Source: Campylorhamphus procurvoides (Eukaryota > Chordata > Aves > Passeriformes > Dendrocolaptidae). Taken from it: a stretch of 64,000 nucleotides of DNA. The DNA lies in contig WBMV01008435.1 in the NCBI GenBank assembly GCA_013396655.1, positions 124,001-188,000 on the forward strand. The letters run 5' to 3'. Of the stretch, positions 1 through 12,700 are shown piece after piece. The notes below the pieces were generated by a model. The model was not told where the DNA came from and made no database searches. It was given only the letters and a program-made list of their open reading frames with translations. Position 1 is the stretch's first letter. Each line of letters opens with the position of its first letter. Both the position numbers and the translations under genes were made by a program.

Positions 1-694
1 AAATCTTTTTACTACAACTTTTCAAGACATTTCTTAAAAATTTATCTTTATTCACGTTCAAGAAGTTAATATTAAACACATTGAATAGAATGGTTCAAAA
101 GTGCAGCAATAAATACCATTTTGTGATTTCTGGGCTTAGGCTTGTTCAGTATATACAATTTTTATTCACAGTGAAACTGTCAATAGTGACTTACTTTTAA
201 TTCCTTATCACTTCATTAATACCACTGTGTGTTTCTACGTACCCATACCGTTATTCAGTAGGCAGCTATGAATAGGCAAGGATTAATATTTTATTAATCT
301 GCGTAAGGCACATGGTAAAGTGCTTCAAAAATAAGAGGCTACTCTCCCAAACTGGAGAGCAAAAACAAGATTAATATTCAACTTTGCCAAGCAGTTAGGC
401 ACTCGTAGCAGCAAAAAAGATAACCACTTAAAGCTTCTTTACCAAGAAGAAACTGAAAAACATTTCTCAAAAATGAAAAATATCTGGATTTTCTTTGTCC
501 CATTGCAAGCTGGTGAATTTGTTTATTAAAAACTAAAGCTCCGGTGGCAATGAGTTTAATTGAACACAGTATTATCTAGCTACCAGGAATTCCTTAGTTA
601 TGAATTTTTTCTTACCACATTAAATTAACGAAATACCTTTAAATTAACGAAATTCCAGCCACTATTGACCACAAATACAGTAACTTTCCATTAC

Positions 695-788
695 CGTCTC
701 TTATTTCGCTGTTGCTCAGCCATCTGTTCCATTAGTTCTTGCCTGTATTTCTCCTTTCTCCTTTGGAGAAGTTCTCGGTCCTGACCAC
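695..788 (-). CDS. CSPP1: CSPP1 coding exon 9 (last one in the window)
   Basis: Acceptor TTTCCATTAG, donor GTAATG; 94 nt, phase 1 in and 2 out. Encodes residues 371-401: [19 protein letters not shown] then [12 protein letters not shown], almost identical to human. The remaining exons lie left of base 1. Confidence 0.96.
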
Positions 789-3700
789 CTAATGGAAATG
801 ACCACACATTTGTATAAATGCTCCACAAAATAAACAAAAGGTACTGGAAAAAACCACTGAATTTCAGTAAATTTAAAACCTGAAACACAGCGGAGTACAC
901 AGACACTGAATCTTTACTGACTAAAAAAATAGATATCTAGTTTTAGTATACAGTTCTTTTGGAGTATGATGATCAAAACTACTAAAATTTTCATTATTAT
1001 TTTCCCAGTTTGCCTGGTTTTGTATAGTCAGAAAACTACAAATTCCAAAGCCATGTGATACAACATCAACCAAAAAAAGTTATTTTAATTTTTTTTCTCC
1101 CCTCTAATGCTCAACTAAGGAAGATACACTATAGCATTCCAAAATTATGCAGCACTGCTCTGGATAAAAATGAAAATTAAAACTGAAGAGAGTAAAGTCC
1201 ACATGGAGGAAGGCAAATTGCTCCACTTCTAGGATGATTCCCATGACTACTAAGAATTAGCAAAGTATTCAGAGATGTGTGTACGCAAAACAAGAGAGTG
1301 ATAAGATCCCACGTGGATTTTAAGAAACCCAAAAACTTTCATCTTTTTGTAGTTCCCTCAGAATAAGTGTGGAAGTCTTCTATTATTTTAGAACTAGAAC
1401 AAAAAACCCCATCGTCACCACTTTCTGGGTAGTATGACTACCAGACACAAGGACTCCTAACATACTCCATAAAAAAAGTCGCTGTGGATCTCTAGTGAAA
1501 GAGACCTGAACAACAAAGAGAAGGAACCTGGAAAGAAACTATAACAAAAGCCAAATAAACAACAGTGTAAAAACCTGATGCATGGATGACTGATTTTTTT
1601 TATTCAACTACTGTGCTGGAACTATAAAGTGACTAAAATGTGCAAGGTCACTTCATGGTTTGTGCTTCTAGGAGAGTCTGAAATCACTTCTCATTTTCAA
1701 AACTTTCAAGTTCTAATTTACTTATCTTTATACAACATAGTTAACAATACTCTTCTAACCAGAACTATTAGGAATACCAATTCACAACTCTGTACTTCAG
1801 TTATTATAAATGAGATAACTGGACAAAGAGACCATCACACCACCACTATTTTAAACAGTTCCAAAAAATTTTATCTGCCACATAGAGCACTGAAGATCGG
1901 GTAAAAGATCGGGTAAATTCAAATGCAAAAATAAGCACAAGTTTATCTCACAACTGCCATAATTTAAACCTAGCCTGCTTTCAAAAGCTCCCATCTAAAG
2001 AACTACTACTGCAGTTTGCTTTTTCTTGCCTTATAATTTTCTGAATTCAGCTAGGATTGTTATGTTTTTAACAGGATTTCTCTCTATTACACCCCATGCT
2101 AATGTTCCCTGCTAAATTTTACAGCCATGTTTAAGCAGCAAGAGATGGTCAGAATCATTTTTTCCTGCCCAAGGTTGTGAAAAGTATAATTTTTCATATT
2201 TCTGCAATTAAAATTCACTATAAAGTTTTGTCTTCAGCAATACAGAAGTTAAGATTTCTCCTGTATTTCATTCTGTAAAAAAAATCTAATCACTTATCTG
2301 GGCCCTAAACTGGTAATGATATCTAAGAGGGAACCTAGGCTCTTCAAAATCAATCAGAAAGTCCTGTTATATCAAGGTGGAAAAGAAAGGCATTTTTCTT
2401 TATTTTTAACATGTAAATAATATTTATTTACCAGTCTTGGAGACAACTAGCACAAGGGAAAAGAAAAAGGTAATTTTTCTCATTTTTAATTATTCACAGA
2501 GAAAAATAATGCATGCAAAGAAAGTTTAACTCAGTGTCAGGTTAGGTTCTCATACATACCAAGAACAAGGCCTGTTCTATACCGCATTTCAGCTGCAGAC
2601 CTGGCCTCCCCATTAGCTGAAGAACTAATCCGTACCTGATTTCTGACAGAGACAAAAAAGCAAATGGAATGATCAAACTCAAAAATTTCCTACACAGTCT
2701 GCGTGAAACATGATAGATGCACTTAGGTCGCTATGTGATACGTTTGTAACAAGCAACTTCCTTACAATCCAAAGAAATATCAGGAGCAAAAGAAGAAACT
2801 GCCTGGCAAAAAGGCGTTTCTCACAGTTCCCATTTGCCTGTGGTTTCTGAAGCCATCAGAAACACTGACTCAGTTGAGCACTTCTACCATGATGACAGAC
2901 TGAATGGCGCCAGTCATGAGTTTATGTAAGTGCTCTGCTTCTGCCTCATCCACTTAGACTACTTCAGGATTTGCAAAACTAACGCAAGAGGAAAAAAGAT
3001 AATTTTAAAACCACTGCCATGAAAGGATTCCACATTATTTGAATTAATAAAAGTCTCAAGTTGTAAAAATAGGTGGTCTGTTGATTCAAAAAGAAAACTG
3101 GTATGCAAGCTACAACAGTTGTTCTCAAAGAAAACACATTTTTCTTGTTATACTATATTCTAGCTGCAGGAAAAACCATCAGCCATTTCAGAAAACGTAT
3201 CAGGTACTTTCAATAAACATTTGCTTTTCCCCATGATTTTGCAGAGCAATTATCAGAAAAATACACAGTATATCACACCTAGAATCTCCAGTTCTTGAGA
3301 TCTGCCGCATATGTGCTCTCTCCTTTAATTCATCTTCATAATCTGCAGGTATGTCTCTTACTATTCCATTCAGGTAGGGCCTTAAAGAAACAGAAAATAT
3401 TCAGCTATGCTTGCCTAAAAACATCCAATCTGAAATGGAAAAGTCCAGCAGTTTTCATGCAAATGGATCTTCAGCCTGATTGTGCGCTGGGCAGCGGAAC
3501 CAGTTCTGAAAATATCACACAAAATTTCTAGAAATAATTCATTTTGCTAGCACAGTCAATTCAGCCCTCTGTCTGGAGCGTGAATTCCCAAGCCTGCTTT
3601 CATGCAACTGTTGAGCCTGGTTAAGAGTTTGGGGAGCTAAAGGGCTTTTGACAAACACTGCATTAATTGAAACAGATCTTGCTGCTCTTAATCCCCAGGA

Positions 3701-6700
3701 GCCATCAAAGTCTACAACAGGTTTTGGCACAGAGATATTGGGTAAATCTGGTGAAACAGCCATTTCAGATATGAAAAGCTTCTTTAGTAACAACCTACCC
3801 TTCTCTGTGCACCTGACAGAATTTAAAAGGGAGAGGTGATTTTTGATCAAGATAAAAGACAGGCAACACAGTGAATGTTCAGGAGCTAAAATTTGAGTCA
3901 TCTACATATGGAGTCATATGACTGAAACTTCAAAGATGCCAAATATTGTACGGACACAAGGGAGCTGTTCCTGAAAGGATCCAGGGTAGATGAATTTATA
4001 AGCTTTTCCTGTCTTGCAAAATAACAACTCTTTAATGAGGACTTCAAGTTACTTTGACAAAATAAGACAAGAATAGCTATTCAACGAAAAATAAAATACT
4101 CAACAAATGGTAATAAAGTTATATATTTTCCAGAGCTGGACAGGGCCATGGACTTCCTATTCAGCAAACAAAAAACGACAAAAAAAACCCCTAGGTAAAC
4201 ATGGGAAAACCCCTCATCTCTTACATAAAAAGAACCACAGCTCTGCCTATTGCTGTAATTTAAATAAAAGCAAATAATCAAAGGCAAAAGGATGCAAGCA
4301 GATTACTGAGCACTGAGTTGGCATCTTAAACAACCCACAAGAACATGATGAAAGGACAACGTTCACTCTCTTGGCATAGCATGATCTCCTTTCATGATCA
4401 AGATCATCTTTTTGATGATCATCAATCTGCTCCTTACAAGGCTGGTCACATAAGGCAAATGCAGTCAGGAAAGAGAAAGCCTAGTCCATAGTGGAAGGAA
4501 AGGATGCAGGGAAGAAGCAAAAAAACAAAGCTTGGGATTTAAAAGGCAAATTTTTTTTGTAAAAAGCATCAAGTTTAGTAAGGCAGGCCCAGACACACTG
4601 GCCCAATTCAATCACGAAGCTGTTGTCTCCTGCTCATAGGACAGACCTGACTGCTGGCGAAGCACTAAAGCATTTCACTCTTAAGAACCAAAACATTTTG
4701 CAATTCTTCTCACTTCCCTGTCACCATTTCTATTTGTTGGAATATGCCACAGTCCTTGCGCCTCTGTCAAAATGGAAACCTTTCTGAAAAGTCCTGTTAT
4801 GAACATTTGCCCCTCCAATCTAAATAAACCAAATTTAAAAACATAAGAACTCCAGTACAGAAAACAAAAATAAGTCTCCTTATGATTTTAGTTTCTGTCA
4901 TGAATCAATTGTGTTTTGGAAAAGTTGACTTTGCCTGAAGTGTAGAAAAAAAAATGCTAACTCTTCTAAAGCTTAGCTGTCACTAAGAGATACCTTTCTC
5001 CTTGAAAAGAGACTGAATGCAGTTCATAGGAGGTTAAGTGGAGCTCCTTGCAAAGGAGAAAAAAGTACTACATTAAAAACCACATTTAATAATAAAATAC
5101 TGAAAATTAATTTTCAATAAAAATGCAGTAATAGAAAGTACACACAAAAAAGCCAAATAACTTTCTGTACCAATTTAAGTTCAGGCCATTGAGGTGATGG
5201 TCCACCAACTTCTATTAAGAAGATGCACCAAGTTTGCCATTAGCAAAGATAATACTATTTTCTTTTAAAAGAAAACTGGAACTAAAGCTATTTCAGAGGC
5301 CACTCCAAATAAGTAATGAATTGCCTAGTGATATATTGATCTCAAATATTTATATAAGTACGATCCATATTTTCTGGAATAACTGAAAAAACTAGTATCC
5401 TCCTATTCAATATGATGTCTTCTGTTAGTTCAAACACTGTATTTGCTGATATTTTCTCTATAAAATTCTGTAAAAATTCTTTGAGAAACAAAGGAAACCC
5501 TCAAACATTATCAAATGGTTATTTTTATACTGTAAATATTAGACTGTGTCCAACAGTAGCAAACAGCTGCCTCATAAAAAGAGGACATTCATCCTTCTGA
5601 GTATTAGTTAACACAGAGGATTAAACTGGCTGTCTCAAAAATATTTCGGTTATCTCTCTTAGACACCAAAATCAGCTTCTAATATTTTTCTTTCTGAAAA
5701 GTTATAGGACAAGCCCGCTCTACCCTAAAGCCTTCTTTGCTCATTTCTACCAACATTACACTACAGGATGGAATAAATTTCCTCTTCTCTGAATCTCATT
5801 CAGCAGAAGACAGGCAATCTTATTCCTCTTATCTATTTAACCACTGTTTCCATTTGCTAGTCTTTTTCAGAAACACTGTATGAATAAATACACAATTTTA
5901 GAAGCACAGCAGGAAACAGGGTCTGAAACTTTGAAATAACCCATTTATTTTGTCTGCCTCTCCCAAATGCTTCCAGACATTTCATTGTCTCCATTTCCTT
6001 TCTCCAAATCCTTTACAATTTTTTTAAAGGCTGAGAAAAAATATCAAAAGCTATTTTTGAAGAAAAATTATTTTAACTCTAGTGGTATTTCAAACTGGAA
6101 AAAAAATATGAGATCATTGAATTTAAAAATGGTTTTACAGTAGGAAAATACTTTAGGGCTTTTTTCCTCCCCCAGTTATTAACTTGCGGTACTATCCAGA
6201 AAATTATCCCTGTAAACAACAATTCAAAAGATCATTTAACCAGTCCACTAGCAACTAACAATGAAACACAAGTGTAATATTTAATACTGTGGAAAGTGGT
6301 ACAATTTGCCTTTGTTTTCTTCTAGAAGTGTTAAATGTAGAAAACAAAGTGTTTATTTTGCCTTACAAAGGGAGGACACTGGTGTTTCCTTCACTGAAGC
6401 AACTGCAGAAAAGTAATTCTGACAACAGGAAAAAAAAACCCCTACAACACTTCTGTTTCCAAGATCTGAAAAGTGAACAAATGAACGCTCTTAAACCAGC
6501 ACCTTTTTAAAATTTGTTTACAATAAAAACTTTAGTCCTTTATTTCATTTTAATTTAGCTGTATAAAACGTATCTGTTTCAAGTTTGGTACTGTTTTACA
6601 CCATAACCCATCTGCTTTTGAAAGCATCAGTTCTTGCAATGGCCAGACTGCCAAACCTTAAATGATTGGGAAGGTTATACTTCTTTTTTCTTTCAAGTGA

Positions 6701-9700
6701 ATAAGCAGGAAGAGAAAGATTAAGAATTTATGTCAAAGTAACCAAACTGATGTATCAGTTAACACAATAAAGACTAGTTAATACTGAACAGTACATAGTA
6801 TCAGATTTCCTCCTGAATAATTCATCTGGGACATTCTCTTTTGTTTGGTTTGGGCTTTCTTAAATGTTTATTCAACCTGTGTAGTTATTACAGAGACTAA
6901 CACCTATTAAAACCATCAAGATTTGGTTCAACTATGCAAATATTTAAAGCCTGTCATTTAAGAAGACATGCAGTGAAAAAGAGGATTTTTACAAAATACA
7001 TTTTTGCATTTTATACCCATAGTGGGACATAACAAAAACTAAAGCTCAAAACAATTCTGGAATCTGAACTGAAAATTGACTTGCTATAACTATTACAGAC
7101 TAAGGCAACAGAGGTAACATTGGGTGTTTGCTCTCAAATATATTTTCTGGCAAACCGCTCTTCACAAAAATGAATTATGGGCTGCTTCTTTTGGGGTAAT
7201 TTCTCTAGTATCCTTAGTTTGCTAGAATATAAAAAATGCTCCTTAATCTATGATGTATAGTCTCAGGTACTGGTCCAATTTTTCAACACTTTTTCTACAA
7301 ATTATTGCAAATTCCTTTTTGTAAGTAAGTACAACCACCCTGCTTTCACATGGGAATCTTGTCTAATTTTCAGTGACAGCAAATCATGGCTGTCAACAAG
7401 AAATAAAAGGGAAATTGGAATTAAGAATACCTTTCAGCATAAAAAACCCGTGGAGTTTTTCTATCATAGGTGCTTTCACATCTAAATCTAGGGTCCATTT
7501 CTTCAATTATCTCAGGATCATAGTCCACTCTGTAGTATCTTCTACCAAAATCACGATCTTCATCAAATCTGTGATGCTTCCTAATAGGAACTACAGATTG
7601 GCTAGCAAATCCACGATGTCTTCCATTGGGAACATCCAAATCTGCATCAAGTCTTTTATTTAATAGTCGACTTCTTAATTCAACCTCATCATCTAACCTG
7701 TGGTACCTGTCTTCCTCCAGCCATGTCTTATTTTGCAGCTCTTCATAATCTTCTGTAGAAGTAAAGGCATCCTTCTTGGGAGGTCCTGCACCTCTATTAC
7801 AGGGCTGTACTTCAGCGTGTAGTTCTGGCTGAAGCCTGGTAACAGCAATGGGTTTTTTATTCCTGTCCATCTCATTCTGTTTAGTAGAAACAAAAAGATA
7901 TTAAAAGATCTAAATATAAACTAATCACACTCAGTAAAACCTTAGTTTCATATTAGTTCATACGTTCCCTAAACAAGTACTGGACGAAAGGTAAGAGGTG
8001 AGCAAGGAAAATACTTCAAGAAGTACTTAAATGCTAGGGGTTTATCTATTTTTCTTGAGGCAAAAAAAGGTACTCTTATCCGATGTGTTTCAGAAGAATG
8101 GCTATCAGTCCTGGATAGGTCTTTTACCAACTCAAATTTGACCTTCAGTTTCAGAAGAAATCAAAAAACACCTGAAACTTTACACTTTACCAAGAGACTA
8201 CATATCTTTATTCTATCCAGACTCAGGCAAGTCTGAAATACTTTTTCTCTATAAGCACAACCTTTTAAACTGACCATTTCTTAATCAGTTTCTTTGCTCC
8301 CAGGAGAAGTCACTATCAGAAAGGATAGTTTAGTAAATAAAAAACAAACCTATGACACACTGGACCAGAGTTCAATATACAGTTCTAAAAGACAATATGG
8401 ATTTGGATAAATCCTGTAGTATTTCTGTGCACTAATGTTTCACCTATGGAATAAAGATAACAGTAACTCTTACTTTACAAAATGTAATGAAAAATAAAGT
8501 AAGGATGTAAATTACACCAAACTGGGAAGAAAGAACAGTGTACTAGATGGTGTGACAACCACTCAGAAGGGTCTTGATGAACTGGAGAAATAAGCTGACA
8601 AAAACTTCAGAATGATCAACAAATGCAAAGGCAAAACTCTGCACCTGAGACAGAACAGTACAACGTACCAGCACAGGCTGGGCACTGACTGCCTAGAGAG
8701 CACTTCTGCAGACAAAGGCCTGGATTACTGGCAGGCAACAAGCTCCACATGAGTCAGCAGAGGATCTGTAGCAGCAATGACTGCTAATGACACCCTGGGC
8801 TGCATTACTTGTCATCAGCGGGTCAAGGTAAGTGATCCTTCTCTGTTCAATATTTATTCAGTATTCAGATTCTGATGTAGTGTGCCCAGTTTCTGCCCCG
8901 CCCCCCACCCCCGCTTCCCATGGATACCGATGAACTGGAAAAAGGGCATAGGATGGCTACTGAGATGGTTAAGGCATTAGAGCTCTTAAAGGAGAAGCTG
9001 ACAAAGCTGGGTTTATTCAGCCTGGAAAAAGAAGGTTAAGGAGGGTACAACATGAGGCAGGAAGTCCTAGTAATTGCAGTCTCTACTTAAAGGGTAGTTA
9101 CAGAGATGCCAGAATAATGATTTTCAAAGAACCAACAGTCACAAGTTGCAGCAAAGGATATTCCAGTGGGATACAGATGAACAAAAGTTCAGAAAGAGCA
9201 GTTAAAGCAGTGGAACAGGTTGCCCAGAGGAACTGTAGATTCTTCATCCTTTCAAAACTCAATCAGATAAGGCCTAACCACCTGACCCAACTGTGATGTT
9301 AACCCTACTCTTGAGCAGAGGAGTGTACTATGTGACTTCCAGAGGTTCCCTGCAACTGAAGTTTATACTAGGATTATCTAAACTGTTGGATCAAACTCTT
9401 GAGATCACAAGCGTTATTTGACTCTTTCTCCAAGTTAAATATCCTTCAGAGATGTCATAACGTCAACAAATCATCACCAGGCTTTTTTCTCTTTAAAAAA
9501 ACCTCTTCTTTAATAACAGCAAAATTGTTTCAACACAAGAATAATAAAAATATAACTTTAACGATCCAACTGCATGACAAACAAAGTAAAAAGAAAAAAC
9601 TGAGTCCCTAAATAGATTTCATTAGGTAAGTCAGACTAGAAAACAAATGCCAAACATGTAGAAAAATTTTATAAATTTTATAGACTCAGCTACACAAACA

Positions 9701-12700
9701 CAAGCAGCATTTTTGCCAGTTTCCTAAGGATCACTGTTGTGCAAGCACTCCAACCCTTCAAGAAGTCAGTTAAGAATCTGAGATTGAATTCCAACATCTA
9801 AAGGATGCCTGAATAGTGCCTTATAGATGTCTCCACAGATTCAAACAATTTTCAACTATAAGACATTCCAATGCACTTGGAAGAACAGATCTTTAAATAA
9901 GACCTTTACATAAGAAAACAAGCTTTCTAGAGACAAGAAACACTCTTCTAGACAGAAATTAAAAATACACGGGTATTCGTACTTGTCAAATCTTAACTGC
10001 TGTTAAGAAAGACAATAAACTTCCAGCTGTTTTGAATACAAATATAAGGCACGTCATGTAATGACCCAGCTTTCACACCAGTGTACACTTCAGAATTTCT
10101 GTATGAAAAAGAAATGGTAGGTCTGATTTAAGAAGGCCTTCATTAGAGTTTCAAATTATTAACTGAGACAAAAATATTTTAAAAATAAAATTTACCATTT
10201 CTAGAAAAGATTTTACAACTAGAAAGCAGACTTCTTAGATCAATATATTGCTTTCAGATTACTAAAACAAAGGGTCTCACAACAATGCTAATCAGACTTA
10301 AAAATCCCGTTGGCTATTGTACTGGTTTGGGATAAATTTCTTCATAGTAACTTGTATGAGGCTATGTTTCAGATTTGTGATGAAAACAGTGTAGATAACG
10401 GGGATAATTTAGTTCCTACTAAATAGAACTAACAGTGTCAAAGGCTTTTCTGTTTCTCATGCTGCTCCACCAGCAAGGAGGTTGCAGGTACATGGGAACA
10501 TGGGAGGCTGGGACAGCTGACCCCAACTGACCACAGGGGTATTCCACACTATAGGGCGTCATGCTCAGCATAAAAAGGTAGGGAAAGGAGAACATTCAGA
10601 GTGACGGCATTTGTCTTCCCAAGTCACTGTTACATGTGATGGAGCCCTACTTTCCTGAAGGTGGCTGAACACGTCTGCCCATGTTTCTGTGCATGCAGCT
10701 GTTGCTTTACTTCTTAAAACTGTCTTTAACTCAACCTACAAGTTTTCTCACTATTACCCTTCTGATTCTCTCCCTCATCCAATGGTGGTGAGTGTGTGTA
10801 TGTTCCTAGCTCCTCTAATCAAAGGCCTCAGATCAGAATGTTATTTCAATTACACATGTGCCTAGCTCACTTGCGGTAGTAAATGATTTTTATTTTTTTT
10901 TATTCACAAATGCACAGCACCATATTCTGGACAATTGCCTGCATTTGCCTTCCTTTCTCATAAACTGGACACAGACTGAGGAAAAGAGTATCTGCAAATA
11001 AAAGCTATGTAGAGTTCAATATTTTGTTCAAAGAGTTTTTTGGCCACCACTTTTATCACCAGAAACAACCAGGGACCCGCTTCAGACACACAGAAGAATG
11101 AAAGCATCCATCTACCACACACACATGCTGAAAGCAGGAATCAAGAACTGTACTGTATGAGTCAAAGCCAGCACTTCCTAGATATATTATTAAAACTGAG
11201 GCCTAATTGAACATTATTTGCTTTTTTTGTCTTACTTTGTATGTCTTAGTCAATGGTAAGACTGTAAAACCGTATTACCTCTCTGTTTTTCTTCCCTAAT
11301 TTCCTTAGCCTTTCATTCCATTCTTCTTTATCCCTGAGATATTGATTGTACTCCTTGTTTCTTTCAAGCCGTAATTTCTCCTAAAATAGCATTGAAAAGG
11401 GCATCATAATTTTGCATTTTTAGTAGCTTTTAACTTCACAGAACTGCAGTCTTAAATGAACACATGCAAACTGTGTGTTTGTCCCCACTCCCATTCTTTG
11501 TGATGTACAAATAGGGCTTGAATTGCTTTGAGGTTTTTGTTTATTCTTAAACATAGTACTTTCTCTTAATCTGCAAACCACCTTGTAATTTCCAATCTGA
11601 ATGTATTTACAGGTGATTTTTACAAATACAATATCTTTTTGTGGGTGTGTTAATATTAGTTGTGACTTGCACTGCTCATACTTAAAACAGGACAACAAAT
11701 ACATGTACAGACAACAAGTGTCAATTATAAGTTAGGGTACAACATGAACTGACAAATTCAAACAAGCAGTTAAACTTGACTGCAAAAAGAATCAAAAGTG
11801 CAAAGAAGGCAAGGAAAACCAAAGAAAAAAACTGACATATTCACATTGTCCTAGCTGCTTTTTCAAGGTGACAGAATTTATAACCAGCTTGCTGAGGCCT
11901 AAAAATATGCATGAACTGTACATCAACAGCCTAATAATACATGAAATACAAGTCTCCAGATAAAGCAAGGTCTAATTTACATTATTTCTTTATATTAGTA
12001 CCCTATGCTTAGAGCATGAGGCAACTGTTATACTACCTCATTTCAAGCATCATATAAATGAGAAAGACATAATTATATTACATTACAAATCATGCTCTCT
12101 TCCACTGCAGCATTTTCCAATAAAAAAAGCAAAAGGTACTAACAAAATCTGAATATTACAGGTAAATTTACTTTCAACAAAAATAATTTATACCTCAATC
12201 ACCACAGAAATACCAGACTAGTAATAGTTCTGCAAGTGACACTAATAGCCTCCAAAATTGTTTGGTTTGATTTTGACTTTTTCCCAAAATTTGCGTCTAC
12301 ATGTTTTCTAACAGTGACTATTAATATAAGACATGCAGACAGCCATGAAAGCTGCCTGAGAGGCATTTTCCAAATCTGAGAAAAAAGCCTTATCTTTAAC
12401 AGGTGGCAGAACACTTGGCAGAAAATTCAATATGCTGTGTGTCTGCACATTTGACCTAATAAAGGAAACCAAAATGCAAACGTTAACCTCTCATCACTAT
12501 CTACCCAGAGGCCAGCTGTTTAGCAGGGCACAGTGTGACATCTTCTGGCAGCTTCTAGGTTCTGCAACAGCAATAAATGGGTGAAAAGCATAAAAAGCGT
12601 AAAAAGGATACAGCACAACTGTACAATCTCAACTAATGTTGAGCTGCTATGATATAAACCCGTAAATGATCAGATGTTCCCAGTTCAAATGTCTTTAATT

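Larger units (their letters stand above)
1..11278. other. CSPP1 introns, left part
   Basis: Between the exons listed the sequence is AT-rich and apart from the CR1 (8540-9385) and the ERVL-type LTR (10318-10810) no repeat, RNA gene or second gene was recognised. A small hairpin (GATCATC-TTTTT-GATGATC) lies near 4406-4424. Open frames under 100 codons here are accidental. Confidence 0.6.
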
